From the NCBI GenBank assembly GCA_012517355.1, contig JAAYVD010000168.1, forward strand, positions 1-64,000: 64,000 nt of DNA, in the 5' to 3' direction. The stretch comes from Candidatus Rifleibacteriota bacterium (GTDB taxonomy: Bacteria; Muiribacteriota; Ozemobacteria; Ozemobacterales; Ozemobacteraceae). Both the position numbers and the translations under genes were made by a program. Positions 33,412-41,136 of this stretch are shown here, piece after piece. The first letter of the stretch is position 1. Every line of letters begins with the position of its first letter. The notes under the pieces were generated by a model. That model saw only the letters and a list, made by a program, of their open reading frames with translations, was not told where the DNA came from and did not search any database.

Positions 33412-33966
33412 TTACAGGGACCGGCCGAGAGCTTCGGCCTCACGCAGCAGCTCGTGCCGCTCGTGGATGTCACCCGGTTCGTGGAGATCGCCGGCAACGA
33501 GGCTTCCCGCGTGCTTGAGCTTGAAGAAGTCGCCGACCCAGTGTTTCAGATACTCCGTCACTTCCTTGAACTGCTGGGCGGGGGCCCCGGAGGTGACGAT
33601 GGTGACGAACCGCTTGCCCACGACGTGCCGGATCGAGAAGTCGGCCTCGGCGAAGGTGAGCCACCGGTCGAAAAAGGTCTTGAACAGGCCGGTGACCTGC
33701 CCCATGTAGACGGGTGAGGCCATCACGACGACGTCGGCGGCCATGATCTCCTTCGCCATGCCGATGAAATCGTCGTTCTGGCTGCAGATCTCGGCCTTGT
33801 GGCCCATGCAGGAGTAGCAGGCGATGCAGGGCTTGACGTCCTGGTCGATCAGGTGGAAGACGCGGGTGGTGTGCCCCTTTGCCCGGGCCCCCGCACAGAG
33901 GGACTCGATCAACGTGGCACAGGCCGCCGTCTTGCGGGGACTGCCATTGAACGCAACGATCTTCAT
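33412..33966 (-). CDS. NAD(P)H-dependent FMN reductase / iron-sulfur flavoprotein-like
   Basis: A 184-residue flavodoxin-fold oxidoreductase. The start at 33966 is chosen because the FMN-binding loop MKIVAFNGSPRKTAACATLI begins there, with AGGAGA upstream. Further motifs are the second phosphate and isoalloxazine loops (VVVMASPVYMGQVTGLFKTF, IVTSGAP) and a Cys cluster, CIACYSCMGHKAEIC (~47-61). That cluster is typical of NADPH-dependent FMN reductases that resemble iron-sulfur flavoproteins. It probably reduces quinones, nitro compounds or small electron acceptors. Its 5' region carries two facing palindromic repeats (34.00-34.19 kb). Confidence 0.88.
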   Translation of the reverse strand: MKIVAFNGSPRKTAACATLIESLCAGARAKGHTTRVFHLIDQDVKPCIACYSCMGHKAEICSQNDDFIGMAKEIMAADVVVMASPVYMGQVTGLFKTFFDRWLTFAEADFSIRHVVGKRFVTIVTSGAPAQQFKEVTEYLKHWVGDFFKLKHAGSLVAGDLHEPGDIHERHELLREAEALGRSL

Positions 33967-34000
33967 GGGGATTCTCCTGGGTGGGATGGGGGACATTCTA

Positions 34001-34193
34001 CCCGAAAATGGTGCCACCATACCATTTTCGGGACCCCCTCAGGATGAGGCTTGGCGGAGGCCAAGGTGTCCCTTCGGGCTCAAGCGGCAAGGGAAGCGGC
34101 TTGGTCAGGGCAGAGGAACAAAGCGGGACACCTTGTCCTCCGCGAACCGGCTCCCAGAGCACGTCAAAAAATCAGTATGGTGTCACCATTTTC
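34001..34193. repeat. MITE/REP-like element pair with terminal inverted repeats
   Basis: The left end GAAAATGGTGCCACCATACC (34004-34023) matches the reverse complement of the right end (34174-34193), GAAAATGGTGACACCATACT, at 18 of 20 positions. The left end is itself part of a perfect palindrome: CCCGAAAATGGT with ACCATTTTCGGG (34001-34012, 34021-34032). Inside lies a second inverted repeat, CGGAGGCCAAGGTGTCCC (34055-34072) against GGGACACCTTGTCCTCCG (34125-34142). The whole ~190 bp is non-coding apart from its right end, which supplies the last six residues and the stop codon of the RluB-type gene. Confidence 0.75.
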
Positions 34194-35116
34194 CGTTCGG
34201 CAGGGGTGAGAGGGCGGCAGGCCCCCTTGGGGAGGTCGCCGAGGGCGAGGCGGCCGATGGCCACGCGGACCAGGCGGAGCACGGCGGTGCCGAGGGCTTC
34301 GAGCAGGCGGCGGATGTGGCGGTTCCTGCCCTCGTCGAGGACGATCTCGAGCCAGCAGTGCCGCACCCCGGTCCGCAGGACGGACACCTGCTTGACGGTC
34401 AGCTCTTCCCCGTCAGCCCCGGCGCGGACCCCGGCCCGCAGACGTTGCAGCAGGTCCTCGTCGGCCAGGCGGTCGATCTGGACGTGGTAGGTCTTGTCGA
34501 CGTGGGTGGCCGGGTCGAGCAGGCGCGCGGCCCAGCCGGTGTCGTTGGTGAACAGCAGCAGGCCCTCGCTGGCGCGGTCGAGCCGGCCGACCGGGGCCAC
34601 CCAGGGCAGGGCGGGGTCGTCCAGGCAGGTGTAGACCGTATCCCGTCCCTTCTCGTCGGAGCGGGTGGTGACCAGCCCACGGGGTTTGTTCACCATCAGG
34701 TAGACGAACGACGGGCGGCGCAGGGCAACGCCGTCGACGGCCAGCCGGTCCCGATCGAGATCGACGCGGTGGTTCGGGTCGCGCGACCGGGTCCCGTTGA
34801 CGGTCACCGTCCGGCCGGCGATGACCTCTTCGGCCTGGCGGCGGGAACAAAACCCGAGCTTCGAGAGGGCGCGGGCCAGGCTGATCCGGGGGCCTGCCGC
34901 CGGGGAAGGGCGGCCCGCCGCCGGGGAGGGACGCCGCCGAGCCAGGGCAGAGCTCGGAGCCCGTGAGGAGCGCGGAGGGAAGGGGGGGGCAGGCGGGTGG
35001 CCGGAACCATGCCGTGGCACTCCCCCGGAAGGCCGCCCCTGACCGCCGCGGGATAAGGGTTTCCTCCCCCCCGGGGGCCCCGCGGGGGGTCTGGCATCTC
35101 CCTGGCGCCGGTTCAT
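34172..35116 (-). CDS. RsuA/RluB/RluF-family 16S/23S rRNA pseudouridine synthase
   Basis: A 314-residue enzyme that isomerises uridine in rRNA. After an ~80-residue Pro/Arg-rich leader come the S4 RNA-binding domain (RISLARALSKLGFCSRRQAE, then IAGRTVTVNG) and the catalytic domain, with the Asp in VGRLDRASEGLLLFTND. YHVQIDRLADED and EIVLDEGRNRHIRRLLEALG complete the RluB/RluE-type signature. The C-terminus (KMVTPY) and stop codon are supplied by the end of a MITE/REP-like repeat, so the original C-terminus may have been trimmed or replaced. The start codon is uncertain within the low-complexity leader. Confidence 0.9.
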   Translation of the reverse strand: MNRRQGDARPPAGPPGGRKPLSRGGQGRPSGGVPRHGSGHPPAPPFPPRSSRAPSSALARRRPSPAAGRPSPAAGPRISLARALSKLGFCSRRQAEEVIAGRTVTVNGTRSRDPNHRVDLDRDRLAVDGVALRRPSFVYLMVNKPRGLVTTRSDEKGRDTVYTCLDDPALPWVAPVGRLDRASEGLLLFTNDTGWAARLLDPATHVDKTYHVQIDRLADEDLLQRLRAGVRAGADGEELTVKQVSVLRTGVRHCWLEIVLDEGRNRHIRRLLEALGTAVLRLVRVAIGRLALGDLPKGACRPLTPAERKMVTPY

Positions 35117-35228
35117 GTGCCCAGTCTACCCCAAGCCCGTCCTTCCTTCCAGCCGGGCAAAACGCAGCCGATGAACCCGTTGCCCCGACGGGTTCCTGCC
35201 ACCGCCACACGACCGGCGCACATTCCCC

Positions 35229-35257
35229 TTGACTTATTGTAATTTCGACATTATGTT
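35229..35257 (+). promoter_or_regulatory. Sigma70-type promoter of the PP2C/kinase/vWA cluster
   Basis: TTGACT (35229-35234), 17-nt spacer, TATGTT (35252-35257), in an AT-rich patch unusual for this DNA. Predicted start near 35264, ~32 nt before the supported ATG at 35296. Confidence 0.6.
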
Positions 35258-35295
35258 GTTAGTGTAGAATGAACACCTATTACGGGAGGCGAACG

Positions 35296-36474
35296 ATGGA
35301 GTTCCACCGCTGCTTCGAGGTCGCTGGAGGATCGGTCGTGGGAACCGCCCATGGGCGGATCGGCCGGAACAACCAGGACGCCTGGGCGGTGCGGGCCGGC
35401 CCCGAGGGCGTCGTGGCCATCGTGGCGGACGGCTGCGGCAGCGGCGGGTCCTCGGAAGTGGGCGCGCGGCTGGGGGCGACCCTGCTGGCGGAAGGGCTGC
35501 TGCGGCGCCTGCGCTGGCCGGACCCGGCACGGCCTTTTGGCGAGGCGGAAGCCGCCACCCTTCTCGAAGGGGCCCGCCAGGATCTCCTCGCCCACCTCGC
35601 CCGGCTCGCCATCGACCTGTCCCGACAGGACCACCGGCCGTCGACCGGCCCCTGGACCGTGGAGAAGTGCCCCACCAGCACGTTTCCGGCCCGCCCTCCA
35701 GCGGAGGGGAAAGGGGATGGCCCCACCGGCTCCTGGCCGGGACCCACCCCCGAAGATCTCCTGGCCGCCATGGGCGACCCGCTTCCAAAGGACCTGGCCA
35801 GAGACACCCTTGCCGGTGACGACGGCCGATCCGGGCCCGCCGCGGTCCCGGCGGTGGCGCCAACCGCCGATGCGCGGACGTCAGGACTGACCGCCGCCGC
35901 CTGCCGTCCTGGCGGGGCCCCTGCCCCAGGGAACGGGCGGGGGTCGACCCTGGCGGTCCCGGTGGGAGAGTTCTTCCTGTTCACGGTGGTCGGGTTCCTG
36001 GCGACCCGCACGACGGCGGTGGCTTTTCACGGGGGCGACGGGGTCCTGGCCTGGAACGGGGAGATCACCGTCTGGCAGGCCCTCCGCAACGCGCCGGCCT
36101 ACCCCGCGTATGAACTGACCGGATCCTCCCTGCAGGGCCTGCAACCGGACGCCTTCCGGTTCGCCATCGACCGGTGTCTTTCCGTGGACCGGCTGGACAG
36201 CTTGTTGATCGGCACCGACGGGGTGACCGATTGGCTGGCGGCGGCCGCAGAGAGCTTTCCGGGGACCACCGAGCCGATCGGCCCCCTGAGCCGGTTCTGG
36301 GAGGACGACACCCTGTTCGCCAACCCGGACGCCCTGCGCCGCCGGCTGTTCCGCGCCAACCAGGCGCACCAACGGGCCGACTGGGAGGGACGGCGCCTGC
36401 ACCGGATCCCGGGCCGGCTGCCCGATGACACCACCCTCGTGGTGATCCGGCGGCGGCGGGAGGGACAGGCATGA
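35296..36474 (+). CDS. PP2C-type Ser/Thr protein phosphatase (TerY-P-like triad member)
   Basis: A 392-residue PPM-fold phosphatase. Metal-binding motifs are NQDAW, VADGCGSG, LLIGTDGVTDW and PDDTTLVVI. The start at 35296 is preferred over an ATG at 35269 because GGGAGG lies 6 nt upstream. A ~95-residue Pro/Gly-rich insert (about 117-213) separates the N-terminal strand pair from the core (TLAVPVGEFFLFTVVGFLAT). DNA at 35668-35725 in this insert resembles a decayed palindromic element. The stop overlaps the kinase ATG (ATGA), so phosphatase and kinase are translationally coupled. The vWA gene follows at 39.66 kb. In Ter-type stress systems such a PP2C acts with a partner kinase and a vWA protein. 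Confidence 0.9.
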   Translation: MEFHRCFEVAGGSVVGTAHGRIGRNNQDAWAVRAGPEGVVAIVADGCGSGGSSEVGARLGATLLAEGLLRRLRWPDPARPFGEAEAATLLEGARQDLLAHLARLAIDLSRQDHRPSTGPWTVEKCPTSTFPARPPAEGKGDGPTGSWPGPTPEDLLAAMGDPLPKDLARDTLAGDDGRSGPAAVPAVAPTADARTSGLTAAACRPGGAPAPGNGRGSTLAVPVGEFFLFTVVGFLATRTTAVAFHGGDGVLAWNGEITVWQALRNAPAYPAYELTGSSLQGLQPDAFRFAIDRCLSVDRLDSLLIGTDGVTDWLAAAAESFPGTTEPIGPLSRFWEDDTLFANPDALRRRLFRANQAHQRADWEGRRLHRIPGRLPDDTTLVVIRRRREGQA

Positions 36475-38355
36475 CCATCAACGTGTTCCGCCAGGGGCGA
36501 CGGCTCCCGGTCTCCCCTGCCCAGGCCATTGGCAAGGGCGGCGAAGCCGACATCTACGACCTGGGCAACGGCGAGGCCCTCAAGCTGTTCAAGGGCCCCG
36601 ACCACCCCGACTACGCCGGCTCCCCCGCCGACCAGGACGCGGCGCGCGAGCGGCTCGCCCTCCACCAGGACAAGCTCCGGGCCTTCCCCACCGGCCTGCC
36701 CGGCCGCGTCGTCGCCCCGGCCGACCTGGTCACCGACCAGCGCGGCCGACAGGTTCTCGGGTACACCATGCCCCTGATCACCGGGGCTGAGGTGATGGCC
36801 CGCTGGGCCGAACCGGCGTGGCGGAGCGGGGTCGGCGGCGCCCAGATCACCGCCGCCTTCCTCGACCTGCATGCCACCGTGACCGGCCTGCACCGGGCCG
36901 CGGTGGTCATCGGCGACGGCAACGACCTCAACATCCTGGTCCGGGACGGGGAAGCCTGGCTGATCGACACCGACAGCTTCCAGTTCGGCCGTTTCCCGTG
37001 CCGGGTCTACACCTGGCGGTTCGCCGACCCGCTGTTGTGCCGCGAGCGGAACGGGCAGCCGGTGTTCGACGGCCCCTTCGGCCCCGGGTCCGACTGGTAT
37101 GCGTTCGCCGTGCTGCTGTTCCAGAGCCTGCTTGGTGTCCATCCGTTCGGGGGGGTGCACCGCCCGGCGCTGGCCGCCCACCGGGTGCCCGCCGACCTGC
37201 GGCCCTTGCGGCGCCTCAGCATCCGGCACGCCGACGTCCGTTACCCGGCCGCCGCGCTGCCGCTGGAGACGATTCCCGACGACCTGCTGCAGCGCTTCCA
37301 CCGGATCTTCGAGGAGGACGACCGGGCTCCCTTCCCGCCTTCCCTGCTGCAGGGGCTTTTCTGGCAGACCTGCGCCGCCTGCGGGCTGGAACACGCCCGC
37401 CCGGCCTGCCCGCGGTGCCGGCAGGCCGCTTCTTCCCCTGCCCCCGCGGTTCTGGTCAGGAACCGGCTGCTCGCCCGCCGGCTCCTGCAGACCACTGGTG
37501 ACGTCGTCGCCCTCCCGGCAGCGGGCGGCGGGAAGGCCTGGATCGTGCACGAGGGGGACGCCTGGCGCCGCGAGGACGGAAGCGTCGTCTGGACGGGCCC
37601 CCGCGACCCGCGCCTGCGGTTCGCGATCCTGGGGCCGACCACCCTGATCGCGATCGGCCGGACGCTGCTGTCCGTGCCGCCCCAGCCGGGCACCCCGACC
37701 CGCCTGGCGGTGGACGTCGCCGAGGGGGTCCCCCAGTTCGGCACCACCTCGCGGCACCTGTTCCGCCTGGAGGGCGGGCGGCTGCTCCGGGAAGGGCCCC
37801 TGGCCCCCACGCCCTGGGGGGAAGGGCTCGCCGGGCAGACACGGTTCTGGGTGGGCGAGACGTTCGGGTTCGGGTTCTACCGGGCGGGGCGGCTGCACGT
37901 CGCCTTCGTCTTCGGCACCGACCGGCCCGGCCTGAACGACCGGGTGAAGGTGCCGCCCATCCCCGGCCAGCTGGTGGGCACGCGTTGTTTCTTCGGCGAC
38001 GGCCTGGCCTGGTTCTTCGCCGAGTCCCGCGACCACGGCCGCTCCCTCACCCAGTGTGTAGTGGTGCGGGCCGACGGGGAGACGCTGGCCGCCTGGCTGG
38101 GGCCGACCCCGGACCAGGGCTGGGCGGCCAGCCTCGACGCCAAGGCCGCCATCGGGGGCGTCCTGTTCGCCCTCACCGGGTCAGGCCTCGTCCGGCTGGA
38201 GATCCAGGCCAGGCAGATCGTGGAAACCCGGCGGTTTCCGGACACCGAGAGCCTGGTTCCCCGCCGGACGTCACCTGGTGGCCGGCCCGGACGGCCTGTA
38301 TGCCGCCGACGGCCAGTCCGTCTGGCGGCTGCAGCTCGACCCGGCCCGGCCCTGA
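36471..38355 (+). pseudogene. TerY-P-type protein kinase with zinc ribbon and C-terminal beta domain (frameshifted)
   Basis: The kinase domain (~1-290) has GKGGEADIYDL (Gly loop), EALKLFK (Lys), VIGDGNDLNILV (catalytic loop, Asp and Asn present, HRD degenerate) and LIDTDSFQ in place of DFG, the form typical of TerY-P kinases. A zinc ribbon follows (CAACGLEHARPACPRCRQA, ~302-320), then a ~300-residue beta-rich domain. At 38259-38262 a run of four C moves the frame. Removing one C gives LVPAGRHLVAGPDGLYAADG then QSVWRLQLDPARP and a stop at 38353-38355, a coherent end for a 627-residue protein. As it stands, the frame instead runs on into the next gene and would make a false fusion. This could be a true mutation or a sequencing error. 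Confidence 0.85.
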
Positions 38356-38423
38356 CCGCCCCGCACGCGTCGCCCGGGCAGGCCCGCCGCCCGGCGACAT
38401 CGACCCGAGAAAGGAGCCAGATC

Positions 38424-39491
38424 ATGGCCAGTCGCACTCTTCCCTCCTCCCGGCAGCCGCTGCCGCTGCCCCCCCGCTACGAGGCGCGCCACGCCTTCGA
38501 GGCCGTCTACACCCCCGCCGACGTGGCGGCCCTGCAACGCGAAGCCGAGTCCTGGAAGGCGGCGCACGCCCTGAAACCGGCCGGCGGCGACCGCGTGAAG
38601 ACCCACCTGCTGGTCATCGACGACCAGTTCGACTTCACCTTCCCCGAGGGCTCGCTGTTCGTGGCCGGGCGCTCCGGCCAGGGGGCGATGGAGGCCCAGG
38701 ACCGCCTCAGCCGGTTCATCTACGCGAACCTGGGGGTCATCACCCAGATCACCTGCACCATGGACACGCACCTGCCCTTCCAGATCTTCTTTCCCAGCGC
38801 CCACCTGCGGGCCGACGGCACCCACCCCGACCCCCACACGGTGATCTCCGCCGCCGAGTACCGGGCCGGCACCTACCGGCCGAACCCGGCCATGGCCAGG
38901 CAGCTGGGGGTCGACCCGGTCTGGCTGGAGCGGCAGTTCGTCCACTACTGCGAACAACTCGAACGGAACGGTAAGTACAAGTTGTACTTGTGGCCGTATC
39001 ACTGTCTGCTCGGGGCGAACGGGCACCGGCTGGCCGGGGTCGTCGAGGAGGCGCGTCTGTTCCACGGGTTCTGCCGGGGCGCCGAGAACCGGCCCGAGAT
39101 CAAGGGGGGCAACCCGCTCACCGAGCACTATTCGATCTTCTCGCCGGAAGTGACCACCTGCTGGGACGGCCAGCCGATCCCCGGCGCCCAGAAGAACACG
39201 CGGCTGCTCCAGACCCTGCTCGAGGCCGACCTGGTGGTGATGGCCGGTCTCGCCTCCAGCCACTGCGTGAAGGAGAGCATCGCCGACTTCCTCGGCGAGA
39301 TCCGGCGGCAGGACCCGGCCCTGGCGCGCAAGGTCTACCTCCTGCGCGACTGCACCGCCCCGGTGGTGATCCCCGGCGGGCTCGACTTCACCGAGGCGGC
39401 CGACCAGGCGTTCGCCGGGTTCGAGGCGGCCGGCATGCACGTGGTGGAGTCGACCCTTCCCCTCGACCGCTGGCCCGACCTGCCGAACTAG
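38424..39491 (+). CDS. Isochorismatase-superfamily cysteine hydrolase (nicotinamidase-like)
   Basis: A 355-residue hydrolase, longer than typical nicotinamidases (~180-220). ATG at 38424 follows AAAGGAG at 8 nt. Catalytic candidates are Asp in LLVIDDQFDFTFPEG, Lys in KYKLYLWPYHCLLG and Cys in GLASSHCVKES. The TMDTHLPFQIFFP segment carries Asp and His positioned as metal ligands. WPYHCLLG replaces the usual WPxHC. The extra length is an insert of ~100 residues around AAEYRAGTYRPNPAMARQLG. It probably cleaves a nicotinamide-like amide, feeding NAD salvage. An NrtR regulator 1.6 kb downstream supports this. Only a frameshift upstream makes it appear fused to the kinase. Confidence 0.85.
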   Translation: MASRTLPSSRQPLPLPPRYEARHAFEAVYTPADVAALQREAESWKAAHALKPAGGDRVKTHLLVIDDQFDFTFPEGSLFVAGRSGQGAMEAQDRLSRFIYANLGVITQITCTMDTHLPFQIFFPSAHLRADGTHPDPHTVISAAEYRAGTYRPNPAMARQLGVDPVWLERQFVHYCEQLERNGKYKLYLWPYHCLLGANGHRLAGVVEEARLFHGFCRGAENRPEIKGGNPLTEHYSIFSPEVTTCWDGQPIPGAQKNTRLLQTLLEADLVVMAGLASSHCVKESIADFLGEIRRQDPALARKVYLLRDCTAPVVIPGGLDFTEAADQAFAGFEAAGMHVVESTLPLDRWPDLPN

Positions 39492-39663
39492 GACCGACGG
39501 CGGCGGCACCGTGAAAGACGGTGGAGCGGAGGGCCGGCAGGAAAGGGGCCGGGATCGCCGGAGAGAAACCGTGACCCAACGATGGGCACGAAGGAAGGAT
39601 GGACCGAGCATTCGGAAGATTTCAGGGGAGGGGCGCGAGGCCCCTCATGCGAAAGGAGATCGT

Positions 39664-40509
39664 ATGAGCATTCCCAGCATCCAGACGTTGTTCCAGCAGG
39701 CGCACGCGGACGGCACGTTGTCGGCGGCATCGTTGCAGGCCCTGCAACAGATCGACCTCGGGGCCCAGATCCAGGCGGGCCTCGGGGTGTCGGTACAGAA
39801 CGTGACGGCCAGCGAGGTGATCCTGGTCACCATGATGATCGACGATTCGGGGTCGATCCGGTTCGCGGGCCACGCGCAGACCGTCCGCGACGGCCACAAC
39901 GCCGTCCTCGACGCCCTGACCGACAGCAAGCAGGGGGGCGGCATCCTCGTCCACACGTGCTACCTGAACGGCCGGGTGCTGTTCCCCTACCTGCCGCTGG
40001 CCATCGTCGACGAGGCCCGGAAGAAACAGACCGGCCAGGTGCGGTTCATGGCAAACCCGGGGGTCGTGCGCATGGACTCCCACAACTACGACCCCGACCT
40101 GGGCACGCCGCTGTATGACCAGACCGTCGTCCTGCTCGGGCGGGTCCTGGCCAAGTACCAGGAGTTCGCCGAGGCGGGGGTGCCGGCGCGCACCATCACC
40201 CTGGTCATCACCGACGGCGCCGACGAGCACTCGACGCGGGCACGCGCCGCCGAGGTGAAGGCGCTGGTCGACGACCTGCTCGGCGAGCACCACATCATGG
40301 CCGCCATGGGCATCGACGGCGGAGGGAAGGCACCCTTCCGCAAGATCTTCCGCGAGATGGGCATTCCCGACCGGTGGATCCTGACGCCCGGCCACAGCCC
40401 GTCCGACATCCGCCGGGCGTTCCAGGTGTTCTCGCAATCGGCGGTGCGGGCCAGCCAGGGGGCTGGGACGTTCACCCAGGCGGCGGCGGGCGGCTTCCTG
40501 ACCGCCTGA
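39664..40509 (+). CDS. von Willebrand factor A domain protein (TerY-like)
   Basis: A 281-residue protein, ATG after AAAGGAG. The vWA domain has a complete MIDAS: DDSGS in VTMMIDDSGSIRFAGHAQ, Thr in LGTPLYDQ, and Asp in LVITDGADEHST. There is no signal peptide, so it is cytoplasmic. Size and motif order fit TerY, the vWA protein of Ter-type systems, which works with a PP2C phosphatase and a kinase; both lie just upstream on the same strand. Metal-dependent protein binding is the expected role. Targets are unknown. No TerD/TerC gene is visible in the window. Confidence 0.88.
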   Translation: MSIPSIQTLFQQAHADGTLSAASLQALQQIDLGAQIQAGLGVSVQNVTASEVILVTMMIDDSGSIRFAGHAQTVRDGHNAVLDALTDSKQGGGILVHTCYLNGRVLFPYLPLAIVDEARKKQTGQVRFMANPGVVRMDSHNYDPDLGTPLYDQTVVLLGRVLAKYQEFAEAGVPARTITLVITDGADEHSTRARAAEVKALVDDLLGEHHIMAAMGIDGGGKAPFRKIFREMGIPDRWILTPGHSPSDIRRAFQVFSQSAVRASQGAGTFTQAAAGGFLTA

Positions 40510-40640
40510 GGGGAGGAGAGCCCCGACGCCCCCCCCTTTCTTCGCCCACAGGGGAAAGGGGAAGGGGCCGGCCGGGCCGTCCACCCGCCTTCCGGGAACC
40601 GGCCACCCTGGCCTTGGCAACTCCGCTCCCCGTCAGCGTC

Positions 40641-40668
40641 GGAAAAATAGTATGGTGTCACGGTTTTT
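40641..40668 (+). repeat. Solo end of the MITE/REP-like repeat
   Basis: AGTATGGTGTCAC (40649-40661) flanked by A/T runs (GGAAAAAT before, GGTTTTTGG after). It matches the right end of the 34 kb element over its core. It lies ~50 nt upstream of the TTG start at 40714, where it could act as a regulatory site or be a solo repeat. Confidence 0.6.
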
Positions 40669-40713
40669 GGATGTGGTAAGTACAAGGCATCCCTGTCGGT
40701 CCAGGAGGACGGT

Positions 40714-41136
40714 TTGGACGAGAGAGAAAAGGCCATCCGGGAGGCCCTGAAGGTGATTCCCGAGATGAAGACCCGGTTCGGGGTCAAGCGGAACGCCCAG
40801 GAAAATGACCCCCTGATGTTCGTGGGGGTCACCGAGACGGCGGCCATCAAGGACGTCGCCCCGCTGGTCGAGCAGTATTTCGGGAAGGCGTACAAACCGC
40901 CAGGCGAGACCGCCTTCCTGATGAACCTGTTCGACCACTTCGTCAAGGAGGTGGGCGGGGTGCGGCGCGAGCAGACGCTGTTCCGCAAGGAGATCGGCAA
41001 GGGATTGAACCTGTTCTGCGCGTTCTGGCCCTGGGCCTCCGACCCGACCAAGACCTCGGTGCGGATCGGCCTGCTGTGTGCCGAAGAAGACGAGGAGCGG
41101 GCCCTGGCCAAGACCCTGAAGGATGCCTTCCGGTAG
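40714..41136 (+). CDS. Conserved-looking hypothetical protein in the Ter/NAD cluster
   Basis: A 140-residue protein that I do not recognise. The start is TTG with a strong AGGAGG at 6 nt. It appears to be a compact alpha/beta domain ([20 protein letters not shown], then [20 protein letters not shown] and [16 protein letters not shown]). There is no membrane segment or signal. It overlaps the NrtR gene by 14 nt, so the two are probably translated from one message. Its place suggests a role in the same response, but that is inference. Confidence 0.75.
   Translation: MDEREKAIREALKVIPEMKTRFGVKRNAQENDPLMFVGVTETAAIKDVAPLVEQYFGKAYKPPGETAFLMNLFDHFVKEVGGVRREQTLFRKEIGKGLNLFCAFWPWASDPTKTSVRIGLLCAEEDEERALAKTLKDAFR

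Noticed and set aside
36471-39491. A 1006-residue kinase-isochorismatase fusion protein
   Set aside because: The fusion exists only because of the one-base shift at 38259-38262. The junction peptide is Arg/Pro-rich translation of the wrong frame, and the hydrolase has its own ribosome site and start.
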